This document shows, one piece after another, positions 15,111 to 23,282 of a stretch of DNA of 64,000 nucleotides (its first letter is position 1; every line of letters starts with the position of its first letter). Below the pieces are notes generated by a model. It ran no database searches, was not told where the DNA came from, and worked only from the letters and a program-made list of their open reading frames with translations. The DNA comes from Amycolatopsis decaplanina DSM 44594. GTDB taxonomy: Bacteria > Actinomycetota > Actinomycetes > Mycobacteriales > Pseudonocardiaceae. The stretch spans positions 726,540-790,539 of the forward strand of contig NZ_AOHO01000048.1 in the NCBI RefSeq assembly GCF_000342005.1. The letters run 5' to 3'. A program made the position numbers and the translations under genes.

Positions 15111-16565
15111 ATGAAGTTGGGGCGAAGGAACTTCCTCAAGCTCGCCGGCGCGACCGCGGCCGGTGCGGCCGTGTCGGCGTGCTCGGCCGCACCCCCTGGG
15201 CAGGCGCCCAGTTCGGCCCCTGGAACGTCCTTGCCGCCGAGCACCGCCGTCACGCCGCCGTCCGGCCCGCCGGACTGGGCCGCGTTGCGGAACAAGGTAT
15301 CTCTGCTCTTGCCGGGAGATTCCGGCTACGACAGTGCCAAGCGCGTGTTCAACCCGGCCTTCGACGAGCTCAAGCCCGCCGCGATCGCAAAATGCGCCAA
15401 ACCGGAAGATGTGCAGGCCGCCGTCGAAGCGGCGGCGAGGCGGGTGCCGATCGCCGCGCGCAGCGGCGGGCACAGCTACGCCGGTTACTCGGTTCCCGAT
15501 GGCGGTTTGATGATCGACCTCGGTGGTATGTCCTCAGTGGACGTTCAGGGCGAACAGGTCGTGATCGGCGCCGGCGCGAAGCTGAAGAACGTTTACGCGA
15601 CGCTCGGTGGCGCGGGTCGTTGCCTGCCCGCGGGTTCCTGTCCCAGCGTCGGGATCGCCGGGCTGACGCTCGGCGGCGGAATCGGTGTCCTCGCCCGCAA
15701 GTACGGTCTCACGTGTGACCACCTGGTGTCCGCGCAGGTCGTCACGGCGGACGGGAAACTCCGGACGGCGTCGGCGGATTCCGAGCCCGAGCTGTTCTGG
15801 GCGTTGCGCGGTGGGGGAGGCGGCAACTTCGGAGTCGTCACCTCGTTCACCTTCCGCACCGATCCGGCGCCTTCGGCCGTTTCGGTGTTCTCCTTGCGTT
15901 TCCCGGCGGGCAGCGCGAACGATGTCCTCGCCGAGTGGCAGCACTGGCTTCCCGAAGCGCCGCCGGAGCTGTGGGCGAATGTCGTGCTGTCCGGCGGATC
16001 TCCGGTCAGTGCAAGGATTTCCGGCTGCTACGTCGGCGATTCCGCCTCGCTCGCCAGGGTGCTGGACAAGCTGACCGGCAAGATCGGCGGTACCCGGACG
16101 GTGAAGCAACTCGACTATCTCGGTGCCATGAAATACTTCTCCGGCAGCGAGAACCGTCAGTCCTTTGTGGCCTCGTCGCGGATACTCGATGAACCGGCGG
16201 ACCCCGCGAAACTGACGTCGATCCTCGACGGCAGGCGAGGAATGGATCTTCTGGTCGACGGTCTCGGCGGCGCCGTCGCCGACATCGCCCCGGATGCCAC
16301 CGCGTTCTGGCACCGGAAGGCGATCGGCAGCGTGCAGATCTACAGCCAGGCGGACACACGTAATCGTTCCGCCGCAACGGATTCCGTCGCGGAAGTGGTG
16401 ACGGGGCTCGGGTTGGGCGGGGGCTACGTCAACTACATCGACCCCGCCCTGCCCGACTGGATGACGGCCTACTACGGCGGCAACGCCACCCGCCTCAAGC
16501 GGGTGGCGAAGAGCTACGATCCGGACAAGGTGTTCGGGTTCGCGCAGGCCGTCACCCCGGACTAG
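15111..16565 (+). CDS. Tat-exported FAD-linked oxidase, BBE-like lipoprotein
   Basis: The N-terminus carries a twin-arginine signal (RRNFLK at 5-10) ending in a lipobox VSAC at C24, so the enzyme is probably exported folded and lipid-anchored. The body is a PCMH-type FAD domain with AARSGGHSYAGYS (His for covalent FAD) and AGSCPSVGIAGLTLGGG (Cys for the second bond). It ends in the berberine-bridge C-terminal segment (YVNYIDPALPDW, then YDPDKVF). Such enzymes oxidise sugars, alcohols or alkaloids using bicovalent FAD. ATG 15111 has little ribosome-site sequence. Its stop overlaps the converging aldehyde dehydrogenase stop (shared CTAG). Confidence 0.9.
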   Translation: MKLGRRNFLKLAGATAAGAAVSACSAAPPGQAPSSAPGTSLPPSTAVTPPSGPPDWAALRNKVSLLLPGDSGYDSAKRVFNPAFDELKPAAIAKCAKPEDVQAAVEAAARRVPIAARSGGHSYAGYSVPDGGLMIDLGGMSSVDVQGEQVVIGAGAKLKNVYATLGGAGRCLPAGSCPSVGIAGLTLGGGIGVLARKYGLTCDHLVSAQVVTADGKLRTASADSEPELFWALRGGGGGNFGVVTSFTFRTDPAPSAVSVFSLRFPAGSANDVLAEWQHWLPEAPPELWANVVLSGGSPVSARISGCYVGDSASLARVLDKLTGKIGGTRTVKQLDYLGAMKYFSGSENRQSFVASSRILDEPADPAKLTSILDGRRGMDLLVDGLGGAVADIAPDATAFWHRKAIGSVQIYSQADTRNRSAATDSVAEVVTGLGLGGGYVNYIDPALPDWMTAYYGGNATRLKRVAKSYDPDKVFGFAQAVTPD

Positions 16566-18007
16566 AGGTCGATGCCGGTGAAGACGGTGACGCGTTCCTC
16601 GGTGAGGTCGTGCATCGCTGCGAGAACACCTTCCCTGCCGACGCCCGATCCCTTGACGCCGCCGTACGGCATCTGGTCCGCGCGGTACGACGGGACGTCG
16701 CCGATGATCACGCCGCCGACCTCGAGTTCGGTCGACGCGTAGAAGGCGAGATGCACGTCGCGAGTGAACACCCCGGCCTGCAAGCCGTAGGCGGATTCGT
16801 TGACCGACGCGAAAGCCTCGTCGACACCATCCACAATGGACACGGCGAGCACGGGCCCGAAGATCTCCTCCGTCCAGGCCTTTGTGGACGGTGGGACGTC
16901 GGTGAGCACGGTCGGCTCCACCGTCGCGCCCTCGCGCTTGCCGCCGGTGAGGATCTTCGCGCCCGCGGCGACGGCCTCGTCGATCCAGGCCACGATCCGC
17001 TCCGCGGCGGCCTCGTCGACGACCGGGCCCACGTCGGTGTTCTTGTCGTACGGGTCGCCGGTCCGCTGGGATTTCACCGCTTCCACCAAAGCGGGCACGA
17101 ATTCTCCGGCGACCTCGCGTTCGACGATGACCCGTTGCACGGCGATGCAGGACTGCCCGGCCTGGTAGTTGCCGAAGGTCGCGATCCGCTCCGCCGCGCC
17201 CTCGGGGTCCGGCCAGTCCCGGAGCACGACGGCGGCCGCGTTGCCGCCGAGTTCGAGCACGACGTGCTTGCGCGGCGCGGCATCCGCGAGCGACCAGCCG
17301 ACCGGGCCCGAACCGGTGAACGACACGACCGGCAGACGAGGATCCGCGACCAGCGCCGACGTCTCCTCGTTGCCCAGCGGCAGCACCGAGAACGCGCCTT
17401 CCGGCAGGTCCGTCTCGGCCAGGATCTCGCCCAGGATCAGCGCGGCCAGCGGCGTACGCGGCGCGGGTTTCACGATGATCGGCGCGCCGACCGCGAGCGA
17501 CGGCGCGACCTTGTGCGCCACCAGGTTCAGCGGGAAGTTGAACGGCGCGATGCCGAGCACCGGGCCGCGCGGGACGCGGCGGGTCAGTGCCAGCCTGCCC
17601 TCGCCCGCCGGGTCGGTGTCCAGACGCTGCAGGTCACCGCTGAACCGGCGGGCCTCCTCGGCGGCGATCCGGAATACCGACACCGCGCGCCGCACCTCGG
17701 CGTCGGCCCATTTGAGCGGCTTGCCGTTCTCGGCGGTGATGACCTCGGCGATCTCCTCGGCCCGGCCGGCGATGACCCGCGAAACGTGGTCGAGCGCCGC
17801 GGCGCGGCTGTGCGCCGCGGAACGCCGGAACTCCTTCGCGACGCTCGCCGCCGCGCTCACCGCTCGTTCGACCTGCTCCGGGCCGGGCACCGCGACGGTG
17901 GCGACTTCGCTCCCGTCGTAGGGGTGGTGCACGGTGAGCGTCGAAGCGCCCTGCTCGGGGCGTCCGGCGATCCAGGCGGGGCGCGGCTCCGGGGTGATCA
18001 TGTCCAT
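16562..18007 (-). CDS. NAD(P)-dependent aldehyde dehydrogenase
   Basis: The 481-residue enzyme shows the family core: IAPFNFPLNLVAHKVAPSLA, the general base in VVLELGGNAA, the nucleophile in NYQAGQSCIAVQRV, and the C-terminal EEIFGPVLAVSIVD. It oxidises an aldehyde to its acid; the substrate cannot be read from sequence. Two starts (ATG 18007 and 18001) are possible; the longer open frame upstream is not conserved in style. It follows the alcohol dehydrogenase gene by 19 bases on the same strand, so the pair probably converts an alcohol to an acid in two steps. Confidence 0.92.
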   Translation of the reverse strand: MDMITPEPRPAWIAGRPEQGASTLTVHHPYDGSEVATVAVPGPEQVERAVSAAASVAKEFRRSAAHSRAAALDHVSRVIAGRAEEIAEVITAENGKPLKWADAEVRRAVSVFRIAAEEARRFSGDLQRLDTDPAGEGRLALTRRVPRGPVLGIAPFNFPLNLVAHKVAPSLAVGAPIIVKPAPRTPLAALILGEILAETDLPEGAFSVLPLGNEETSALVADPRLPVVSFTGSGPVGWSLADAAPRKHVVLELGGNAAAVVLRDWPDPEGAAERIATFGNYQAGQSCIAVQRVIVEREVAGEFVPALVEAVKSQRTGDPYDKNTDVGPVVDEAAAERIVAWIDEAVAAGAKILTGGKREGATVEPTVLTDVPPSTKAWTEEIFGPVLAVSIVDGVDEAFASVNESAYGLQAGVFTRDVHLAFYASTELEVGGVIIGDVPSYRADQMPYGGVKGSGVGREGVLAAMHDLTEERVTVFTGIDL

Positions 18008-18026
18008 GGATGACAAGGTATTCCAG

Positions 18027-19061
18027 TCAGGGTTTGACGAGCACCTTGAGCGCTTCGCGGTCCGCCATCGCGCGGTAACCGTCGGGGACCTCTTCGAGCC
18101 CGATGGTCCGGTCGAAGACCTTGCCCGGCTGGTACCTGCCCTCGACGACGTCGTCGAGCAGTTCGGGGATGTAGTGACGGGCGGGGGCCACGCCACCGGT
18201 GACGGTGATGTTGCGGCGGAAGAGCGACGGGCCGATCGGTCCCTCCTGGTACTGCGGCACGCCGACGCGGCTGACCGTGCCGCCGGGGCGGACAGCGCCG
18301 ACGCCCATCTCGAAGGCGGGCTTCGTGCCGACGCATTCGAGGACGGTGTGCGTGCCTTCGCCGTTTGTCAGCTCTCGTACCTTCTCGATGCCTTCGTCGC
18401 CGCGCTCGGATACGACGTCGGTCGCGCCGAACTCGCGGCCGAGGTCCGTGCGGCTCTGGTGCCGGCCCATCAGGATGACGCGCTCGGCGCCGAGGCGCTT
18501 CGCCGCGAGGACCGCGGAGAGGCCGACGGCGCCGTCGCCGATGACAGTGACGGTGGTGCGCTCGTTCACGCCCGCCTTGACCGCGGCGTGGTGGCCGGTC
18601 GAGAACACGTCGGAGAGCGTGAGGAACGAGGCGAGCAGGTCGTCGTCCTCGGTGTGCGGCAGTTTCACCAGCGTGCCGTCGGCCTGGGGGACGCGGACGG
18701 CCTCGCCCTGGCCGGCGTCGACGCCCTTCGCGCCCCAGTTGCCGCCGCGCAGGCACGAGGTGTGAAGGCCTTCGCGGCAGAACTGGCACGTGTTGTCGGA
18801 GTAGACGAACGGCGCGACGACCAGGTCTCCCGTCTTGAGCGTGGTGACGTCGGAGCCGATGGCCTCGATGACGCCGAGGAACTCGTGCCCGATCCGGACG
18901 CCGCGCTCGCGCGCGGGCATGCTGCCGTACGGCCAGAGGTCGCTGCCGCAGATGCAGGAGCGGACGACGCGGAGGAGGGCGTCGGTCGGTTCGCTCGGCT
19001 TCGGGTCCGGGACGGTCTCGACACGTACGTCGCCGGCGCCGTAGATGACAGTCGCTCGCAA
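18027..19061 (-). CDS. Zinc-dependent alcohol dehydrogenase
   Basis: This 344-residue MDR protein has the catalytic zinc site (C-I-C-G-S-D-L near 37-43, GHEFLGVI near 58-65), the NAD(P) Rossmann segment VTVIGDGAVGLSAVLAAKRLGA and an ending typical of the family. The structural zinc loop reads SDNTCQFC then GLHTSC: three cysteines, with Asp where the first usually sits. It probably oxidises an alcohol or polyol whose aldehyde is passed to the downstream dehydrogenase. ATG 19061 follows GGAAAGG. The palindromic repeats begin 38 bases upstream. Confidence 0.9.
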   Translation of the reverse strand: MRATVIYGAGDVRVETVPDPKPSEPTDALLRVVRSCICGSDLWPYGSMPARERGVRIGHEFLGVIEAIGSDVTTLKTGDLVVAPFVYSDNTCQFCREGLHTSCLRGGNWGAKGVDAGQGEAVRVPQADGTLVKLPHTEDDDLLASFLTLSDVFSTGHHAAVKAGVNERTTVTVIGDGAVGLSAVLAAKRLGAERVILMGRHQSRTDLGREFGATDVVSERGDEGIEKVRELTNGEGTHTVLECVGTKPAFEMGVGAVRPGGTVSRVGVPQYQEGPIGPSLFRRNITVTGGVAPARHYIPELLDDVVEGRYQPGKVFDRTIGLEEVPDGYRAMADREALKVLVKP

Positions 19062-19098
19062 GACGGGTCCTTTCCTGGGCTCGCCTCAGTATGGGCGC

Positions 19099-19159
19099 GT
19101 CGCGTTCAGCCCGCTAAACGCGATCTGGCCGGGACCTGCGTTTAGCCCCCTAATCGCGA
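19099..19159. repeat. Two palindromic repeats, symmetric plus variant type
   Basis: Copy 19099-19124 has core TTCAGCCCGCTAAA between GTCGCG and CGCGAT. Copy 19136-19159 has TTTAGCCCCCTAATCGCG and contains the TAG stop (reverse strand, 19150-19152) of the DinB gene. They lie between the DinB 3' end and the alcohol dehydrogenase promoter. Confidence 0.88.
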
Positions 19160-19680
19160 CGCGTGTGGAGATCGCGCAGCAGGAGGATTTCGGCGCCGTG
19201 GTGGATGGCCTCCCGGTTGATGTGCAGGACGAGGGTCGCGAAGGGGTACTCCGCGTACGGGCCCTCAGCCTCGCCGCAGGGACGCTCGAGGTCTTCGGCG
19301 GTGAGGCCGCGGACGCCGTCGCGCCAGCGCGTGTAAGCGTCATCGAGCTGCTTCAGCGCGTCTTTGGCAGAGGCGGCGTAGGGGAAGGTCTGGTAGTCGA
19401 CGGGCGGGCCGCCGAAGTGCGACGCGGTCCGCATCGCGAAGACGCCGATGATGATGTGGGCGAGGCGCCAGGCGATCGTCGTCACCGGAGGCGGGGACGG
19501 CTCCGGATACGCCCAGTCGATCGTGGACTCGCCGTTCTCGCCCGGCCTTATCGTCCAGCAGTCCTCGACGGGTTCCCAGAGGTATTCGTCGTCGGTGAGG
19601 GTCTCCAGCCGAGGGCGCAGGTGGTTCTTCCAGTGCCAGTCGAGCTGTTCGGAGAGTTCCTTGCTCCAGTCGATGCCCAT
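19150..19680 (-). CDS. DinB-family metal-binding protein
   Basis: The 176-residue protein has the four-helix DinB fold. Probable metal ligands are His in LAHIIIGVFAMRTASHFG and in HINREAIHHGAEILLLRDLH. Family members include mycothiol-dependent transferases and detoxification enzymes; the reaction here is unknown. The ATG at 19680 precedes MGIDWSKELSEQLDWHW. The last codons TRRD-stop lie within a palindromic repeat, so the repeat provides the stop. It is divergent from guaA. Confidence 0.85.
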   Translation of the reverse strand: MGIDWSKELSEQLDWHWKNHLRPRLETLTDDEYLWEPVEDCWTIRPGENGESTIDWAYPEPSPPPVTTIAWRLAHIIIGVFAMRTASHFGGPPVDYQTFPYAASAKDALKQLDDAYTRWRDGVRGLTAEDLERPCGEAEGPYAEYPFATLVLHINREAIHHGAEILLLRDLHTRRD

Positions 19681-19807
19681 GCCTTCGGACGGTAGGCCGC
19701 CTCGCGGTCATCCGCTGTCCTGAATCGTGAGGGGGTTGGCGGCGGGGTGACCGGGCCCACCTGGGACGATGGTGGGGAAGCGTACTGCTCTGATCTGGAG
19801 GTTTCAG

Positions 19808-21364
19808 GTGCCCAGTCCCACCGGTCCGGTACTCGTCGTGGACTTCGGGGCGCAGTACGCGCAACTGATCGCGCGCCGCGTGCGGGAAGCGCAGGTCTAC
19901 TCCGAGGTCGTCCCGCACACCGCCACCGCCGAGGACATCCTCGCCAAGGACCCCGCCGCGATCATTCTTTCCGGTGGTCCTTCCAGCGTGTACGCGGAGA
20001 ACGCCCCCGCTCTCGCCCCCGGGCTGGTCGACGCGGGCGTGCCGATCCTCGGGATCTGCTACGGCCACCAGGTGCTCGCGCAGGCGCTCGGCGGCACGGT
20101 CGAGCCGACCGGGATCCGCGAGTTCGGCCGCACCGAGGTCCGCGTCGCCGGTGAGGGCGGTGTCCTGCACGCCGGTCTCCCGAGCAACCAGCCCGCGTGG
20201 ATGAGCCACAACGACAGCGTCACCAAGGCTCCCGAGGGCGCCACCGTGACCGCTTCGAGTGACGGCGCCGCCGTCGCCGGGTTCGAAGACGTCGAGCGTC
20301 GCTTCGCCGGCGTCCAGTACCACCCCGAGGTGCACCACTCGCCGCACGGCCAGGAGGTGCTCCGCCGCTTCCTGCACGACATCGCGGGCATCAAGCCGCA
20401 GTGGACGACGTCGTCCATCGTCGACGACCAGGTCAAGCGCATCGCCGAACAGGTCGGCGACGGCCGGGCGATCTGCGGGCTGTCCGGTGGCGTCGACTCC
20501 GCCGTGGCCGCCGCGCTCGTGCAGCGTGCCATCGGTGACCGGCTGACCTGCGTGTTCGTCGACCACGGTCTGCTCCGCTCCGGCGAGCGCACCCAGGTCG
20601 AACGCGATTTCGTCGCCGCGACCGGGGTCAACCTGGTGACCGTCGACGCGCGCGACCGGTTCCTCGACGCGCTCGCCGGGATCACCGATCCCGAGGAGAA
20701 GCGCAAGATCATCGGCCGCGAGTTCATCCGCGTGTTCGAGCAGGCCGAGCGCGACCTCAAGGCCGAGGGCGACTACAAGTTCCTGGTCCAGGGCACGCTG
20801 TACCCGGACGTCGTCGAGTCCGGCGGCGGCGAGGGCGCGGCGAACATCAAGAGCCACCACAACGTCGGCGGGCTGCCCGACGACCTGCAGTTCGAGCTCG
20901 TCGAACCGCTGCGCCTGCTGTTCAAGGACGAAGTGCGCCGCGTCGGGCTGGAGCTCGGGCTGCCGGAGACGATCGTGCAGCGGCAGCCGTTCCCGGGGCC
21001 GGGACTCGGCATCCGGATCATCGGCGCCGTCGACGCCGAGCGGCTCGAGACGCTGCGCGCGGCGGACGCCATCGCGCGCGAGGAACTCACCGCGGCCGGG
21101 CTGGACGGCGAGATCTGGCAGTGCCCGGTGGTGCTGCTGGCCGACGTCCGCAGCGTCGGCGTCCAGGGCGACGGGCGGACCTACGGGCACCCGATCGTGC
21201 TGCGGCCGGTGTCGTCCGAGGACGCGATGACCGCGGACTGGACGCGGCTGCCCTACGAGGTACTGGAGCGGATCTCGACCCGCATCACCAACGAGGTCGC
21301 CGAGGTGAACCGAGTGGTCCTGGACGTCACGTCCAAGCCGCCGGGCACCATCGAGTGGGAGTGA
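19808..21364 (+). CDS. guaA: GMP synthase (glutamine-hydrolysing)
   Basis: The 518-residue enzyme converts XMP to GMP using ATP and glutamine. The class I glutaminase domain has the nucleophile C84 in GICYGHQ and the His/Glu of YHPEVHHS. The ATP pyrophosphatase domain has the P-loop SGGVDSAVAAALV, and the dimerisation domain ends in DVTSKPPGTIEWE. GTG 19808 is chosen because GGAGG lies six bases upstream and the protein then begins at the conserved VLVVDFGAQYAQ. Together with guaB upstream it completes the GMP branch. Confidence 0.97.
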   Translation: MPSPTGPVLVVDFGAQYAQLIARRVREAQVYSEVVPHTATAEDILAKDPAAIILSGGPSSVYAENAPALAPGLVDAGVPILGICYGHQVLAQALGGTVEPTGIREFGRTEVRVAGEGGVLHAGLPSNQPAWMSHNDSVTKAPEGATVTASSDGAAVAGFEDVERRFAGVQYHPEVHHSPHGQEVLRRFLHDIAGIKPQWTTSSIVDDQVKRIAEQVGDGRAICGLSGGVDSAVAAALVQRAIGDRLTCVFVDHGLLRSGERTQVERDFVAATGVNLVTVDARDRFLDALAGITDPEEKRKIIGREFIRVFEQAERDLKAEGDYKFLVQGTLYPDVVESGGGEGAANIKSHHNVGGLPDDLQFELVEPLRLLFKDEVRRVGLELGLPETIVQRQPFPGPGLGIRIIGAVDAERLETLRAADAIAREELTAAGLDGEIWQCPVVLLADVRSVGVQGDGRTYGHPIVLRPVSSEDAMTADWTRLPYEVLERISTRITNEVAEVNRVVLDVTSKPPGTIEWE

Positions 21365-21374
21365 CCGCACCCGC

Positions 21375-21585
21375 CCCGACCTGCGTTTAGCCCCCTAATC
21401 GCGATCTGGCGCCGCCTCGCACCTGGGCGACCGGGATCGCGTTTAGCGGGCTAAACGCGATCCGGCGGCCCGGGCACCTGAGCGAGCCCGGAGCGACTTT
21501 AGCCCCCTAATCGCGATCCGGTGGGCCGTTGGGCACCTGGGCGACCGGATCACGATTAGGGGGCTAAACGCAGGTCGGGGCCGGG
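21375..21585. repeat. Array of four palindromic repeats forming a larger inverted repeat
   Basis: Copies at 21381-21405, 21434-21463, 21493-21517 and 21549-21573 fill the space between converging guaA and a small membrane gene. The first and last are near-identical inverted partners over about 36 bases including the CCCCGACCTGCG flank (right copy CGCAGGTCGGGG). The second is a perfect symmetric palindrome with GGATCGCG/CGCGATCC arms. The whole array could fold into one large structure. Confidence 0.9.
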
Positions 21586-21600
21586 GTGGGGGAGCAAGGC

Positions 21601-21629
21601 GAAGGCCCCGGCGAGGGGCCGGGGCCTTC
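21601..21629. terminator. Convergent terminator after the repeat array
   Basis: GAAGGCCCCGG (21601-21611) pairs with CCGGGGCCTTC (21619-21629). It lies 28 bases past the stop of the small membrane protein gene on the reverse strand and can also end guaA transcripts. Confidence 0.8.
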
Positions 21630-21657
21630 GGAGTGGAGTGGGCAGTGAGCGGGGCCG

Positions 21658-21900
21658 CTAGCGGCGGCTCTTGCGCAGCGAAGCGGCGAGCAGCAGGACG
21701 CCGACGAAGATCGCCCCGCCCGCCATGACCCACCGGAAGTCGAACTGCGGAAGCCACGAGGAGCCGTCCGAGAGGACGTAACCCGACACCAGCAGCGTCG
21801 CGATCCCGATGATCAGGGTGAAGACGTCCACCCCGTGCTTCGCGGGCTGAGCCGACTGGGTCTGCGTGCTGTCGTAGTTGTCGTAGTCGTACTCAGCCAC
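21658..21900 (-). CDS. Small two-span membrane protein
   Basis: The 80-residue product starts with an acidic, Tyr/Asn-rich segment (AEYDYDNYDSTQTQ), has two hydrophobic helices (about 27-44 and 56-73) and a basic end (SLRKSRR). GTG 21900 has GGAGG six bases upstream and overlaps the end of the upstream PspC gene by 8 bases, so its translation is coupled to that gene. No family is recognised. It probably works with the PspC protein in the membrane; that is inferred from coupling only. Confidence 0.8.
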   Translation of the reverse strand: MAEYDYDNYDSTQTQSAQPAKHGVDVFTLIIGIATLLVSGYVLSDGSSWLPQFDFRWVMAGGAIFVGVLLLAASLRKSRR

Positions 21901-23164
21901 GGCGCACCTCCACGTTCCCGACACCGTTCTTGACCTGCAAAGTGATCTTCTGCCCGTTGTCGCCCGGCGCGGTGAAGTCGACGGTGTCCTCGCCGATCCC
22001 CGAGCGGGACTGACCGAGGCAGTCGACCTCGCCCGCTCCGGTCTCGCAGGAGACCTTCACTTCGGCGCCCGCCGGCACGAGCACCGTCGAGTTGCCCGCC
22101 CCGTTGGAGACCTTCGTGGTCACCGAAGCTCCCGCGGGCAGCTTGGTCAGGTCGACGTCGATGTTCCCTGCCGAGCGGTGGTACTCGGGCAGCACCTCGG
22201 ACACCTGGCTCGGCGTCGCGTTCAAGTCACCGACACCACCCTTCACGGAGAAGCTCTCGAACGGGACCGTGGTCAGGGCCATCCCGACGATCGCCAGCGG
22301 CACCGCCAGACCGATCAGCCCGCGACCGCCCCGCACGAACGAACCGGCCACCAGTCCGATGCCGACCACACCCAAGGTGAGCCCGACCACGTGCTGCACG
22401 GTGAACCACGCCTCGCCGTCCAGTCCCAGTACGGTGCCGACCCCGGCGACCAACGCGGCGATCCCGAACGTCGCGGCACCGATCTTCGACTTGCGGCCGC
22501 GAGGCGCCGGCGGCGCGGGAGGCGGTGGAGGGGTCCGCGGCGGCAGTCCGCCGGACGGCGAAGCGTTCGGCAGGTCCCAAGCGGACGGGTCGGCCGCGAG
22601 CGGGTCCCAGCCGCCTTCGGTCGCAGTCGAGGTGGAGGCCGCCGACGCCGACGTCATCGAGAAAGCGGCAGCCGGCTGAGCCGGGGTGGGCATCGCCGGC
22701 CGGTTGAACTGGCCGCGGTTGCGGTGCAGCAGGTACAGCGCGACGGCCATCAGCGCGAAACCGATCAGTCCGGTGCCATCGGTCATCCAGCCGCCGCTCA
22801 AGGTCCAGGTGAGGCCGGGGAACAGCAGGATCAGCAGCAGCACTGAGAACGCCGGCGAAGCCGACGCGCGTCCCCGGCCGATCAGGCCCTCGAACGCGGA
22901 AACGGCGTCGCCCTCCTGCGGCAGGAACAGCCAGCCCAGCAGATAGACGAAGACGCCGAACCCGCCGAACACGGTCGCGGCGACCAGCGCGACACGGACC
23001 ACGGTCGGGTCGATGCCGTACCGGTAGCCGATGCCCGCCGCGACACCGGCGAACTTGCGGCCCGCCACCGGGCGGACCGGCCTGCTCCGCCAGAAATCCT
23101 TGACGGTTTCCTCGAAGCCGGCCGCGGGGCCGCGCTTCGGAACGTGTGTCTCACTCCCACTCAT
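21893..23164 (-). CDS. PspC-domain membrane protein with C-terminal adhesin-like domain
   Basis: The 423-residue protein starts with a PspC domain (AGRKFAGVAAGIGYRYGIDP, then VRVALVAATVFGGFGVFVYL). Several more membrane helices follow, then a Pro-rich linker (PRTPPPPPAPPAP), further helices and an extracytoplasmic beta domain of DUF2154/LiaF-like character (NATPSQVSEVLPEYHRSAGN, then AGAEVKVSCETGAGEVDC). PspC proteins sense envelope stress. It is divergent from a histidine kinase whose N-terminus is also a PspC domain, and this arrangement is common in actinomycetes, where the divergent pair and the response regulator form one stress module. Confidence 0.87.
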   Translation of the reverse strand: MSGSETHVPKRGPAAGFEETVKDFWRSRPVRPVAGRKFAGVAAGIGYRYGIDPTVVRVALVAATVFGGFGVFVYLLGWLFLPQEGDAVSAFEGLIGRGRASASPAFSVLLLILLFPGLTWTLSGGWMTDGTGLIGFALMAVALYLLHRNRGQFNRPAMPTPAQPAAAFSMTSASAASTSTATEGGWDPLAADPSAWDLPNASPSGGLPPRTPPPPPAPPAPRGRKSKIGAATFGIAALVAGVGTVLGLDGEAWFTVQHVVGLTLGVVGIGLVAGSFVRGGRGLIGLAVPLAIVGMALTTVPFESFSVKGGVGDLNATPSQVSEVLPEYHRSAGNIDVDLTKLPAGASVTTKVSNGAGNSTVLVPAGAEVKVSCETGAGEVDCLGQSRSGIGEDTVDFTAPGDNGQKITLQVKNGVGNVEVRRG

Positions 23165-23282
23165 GCCACAAAGAATGCGCCCCGGAAGGCCCTCGCCACA
23201 TCCGGGAACTCCCCTGAGGTTTCCCCCAGCGGGAAGAGTCAGGGGTTTCCCCGATGGATCAGTACCCCGCTGGCGTGTGACC

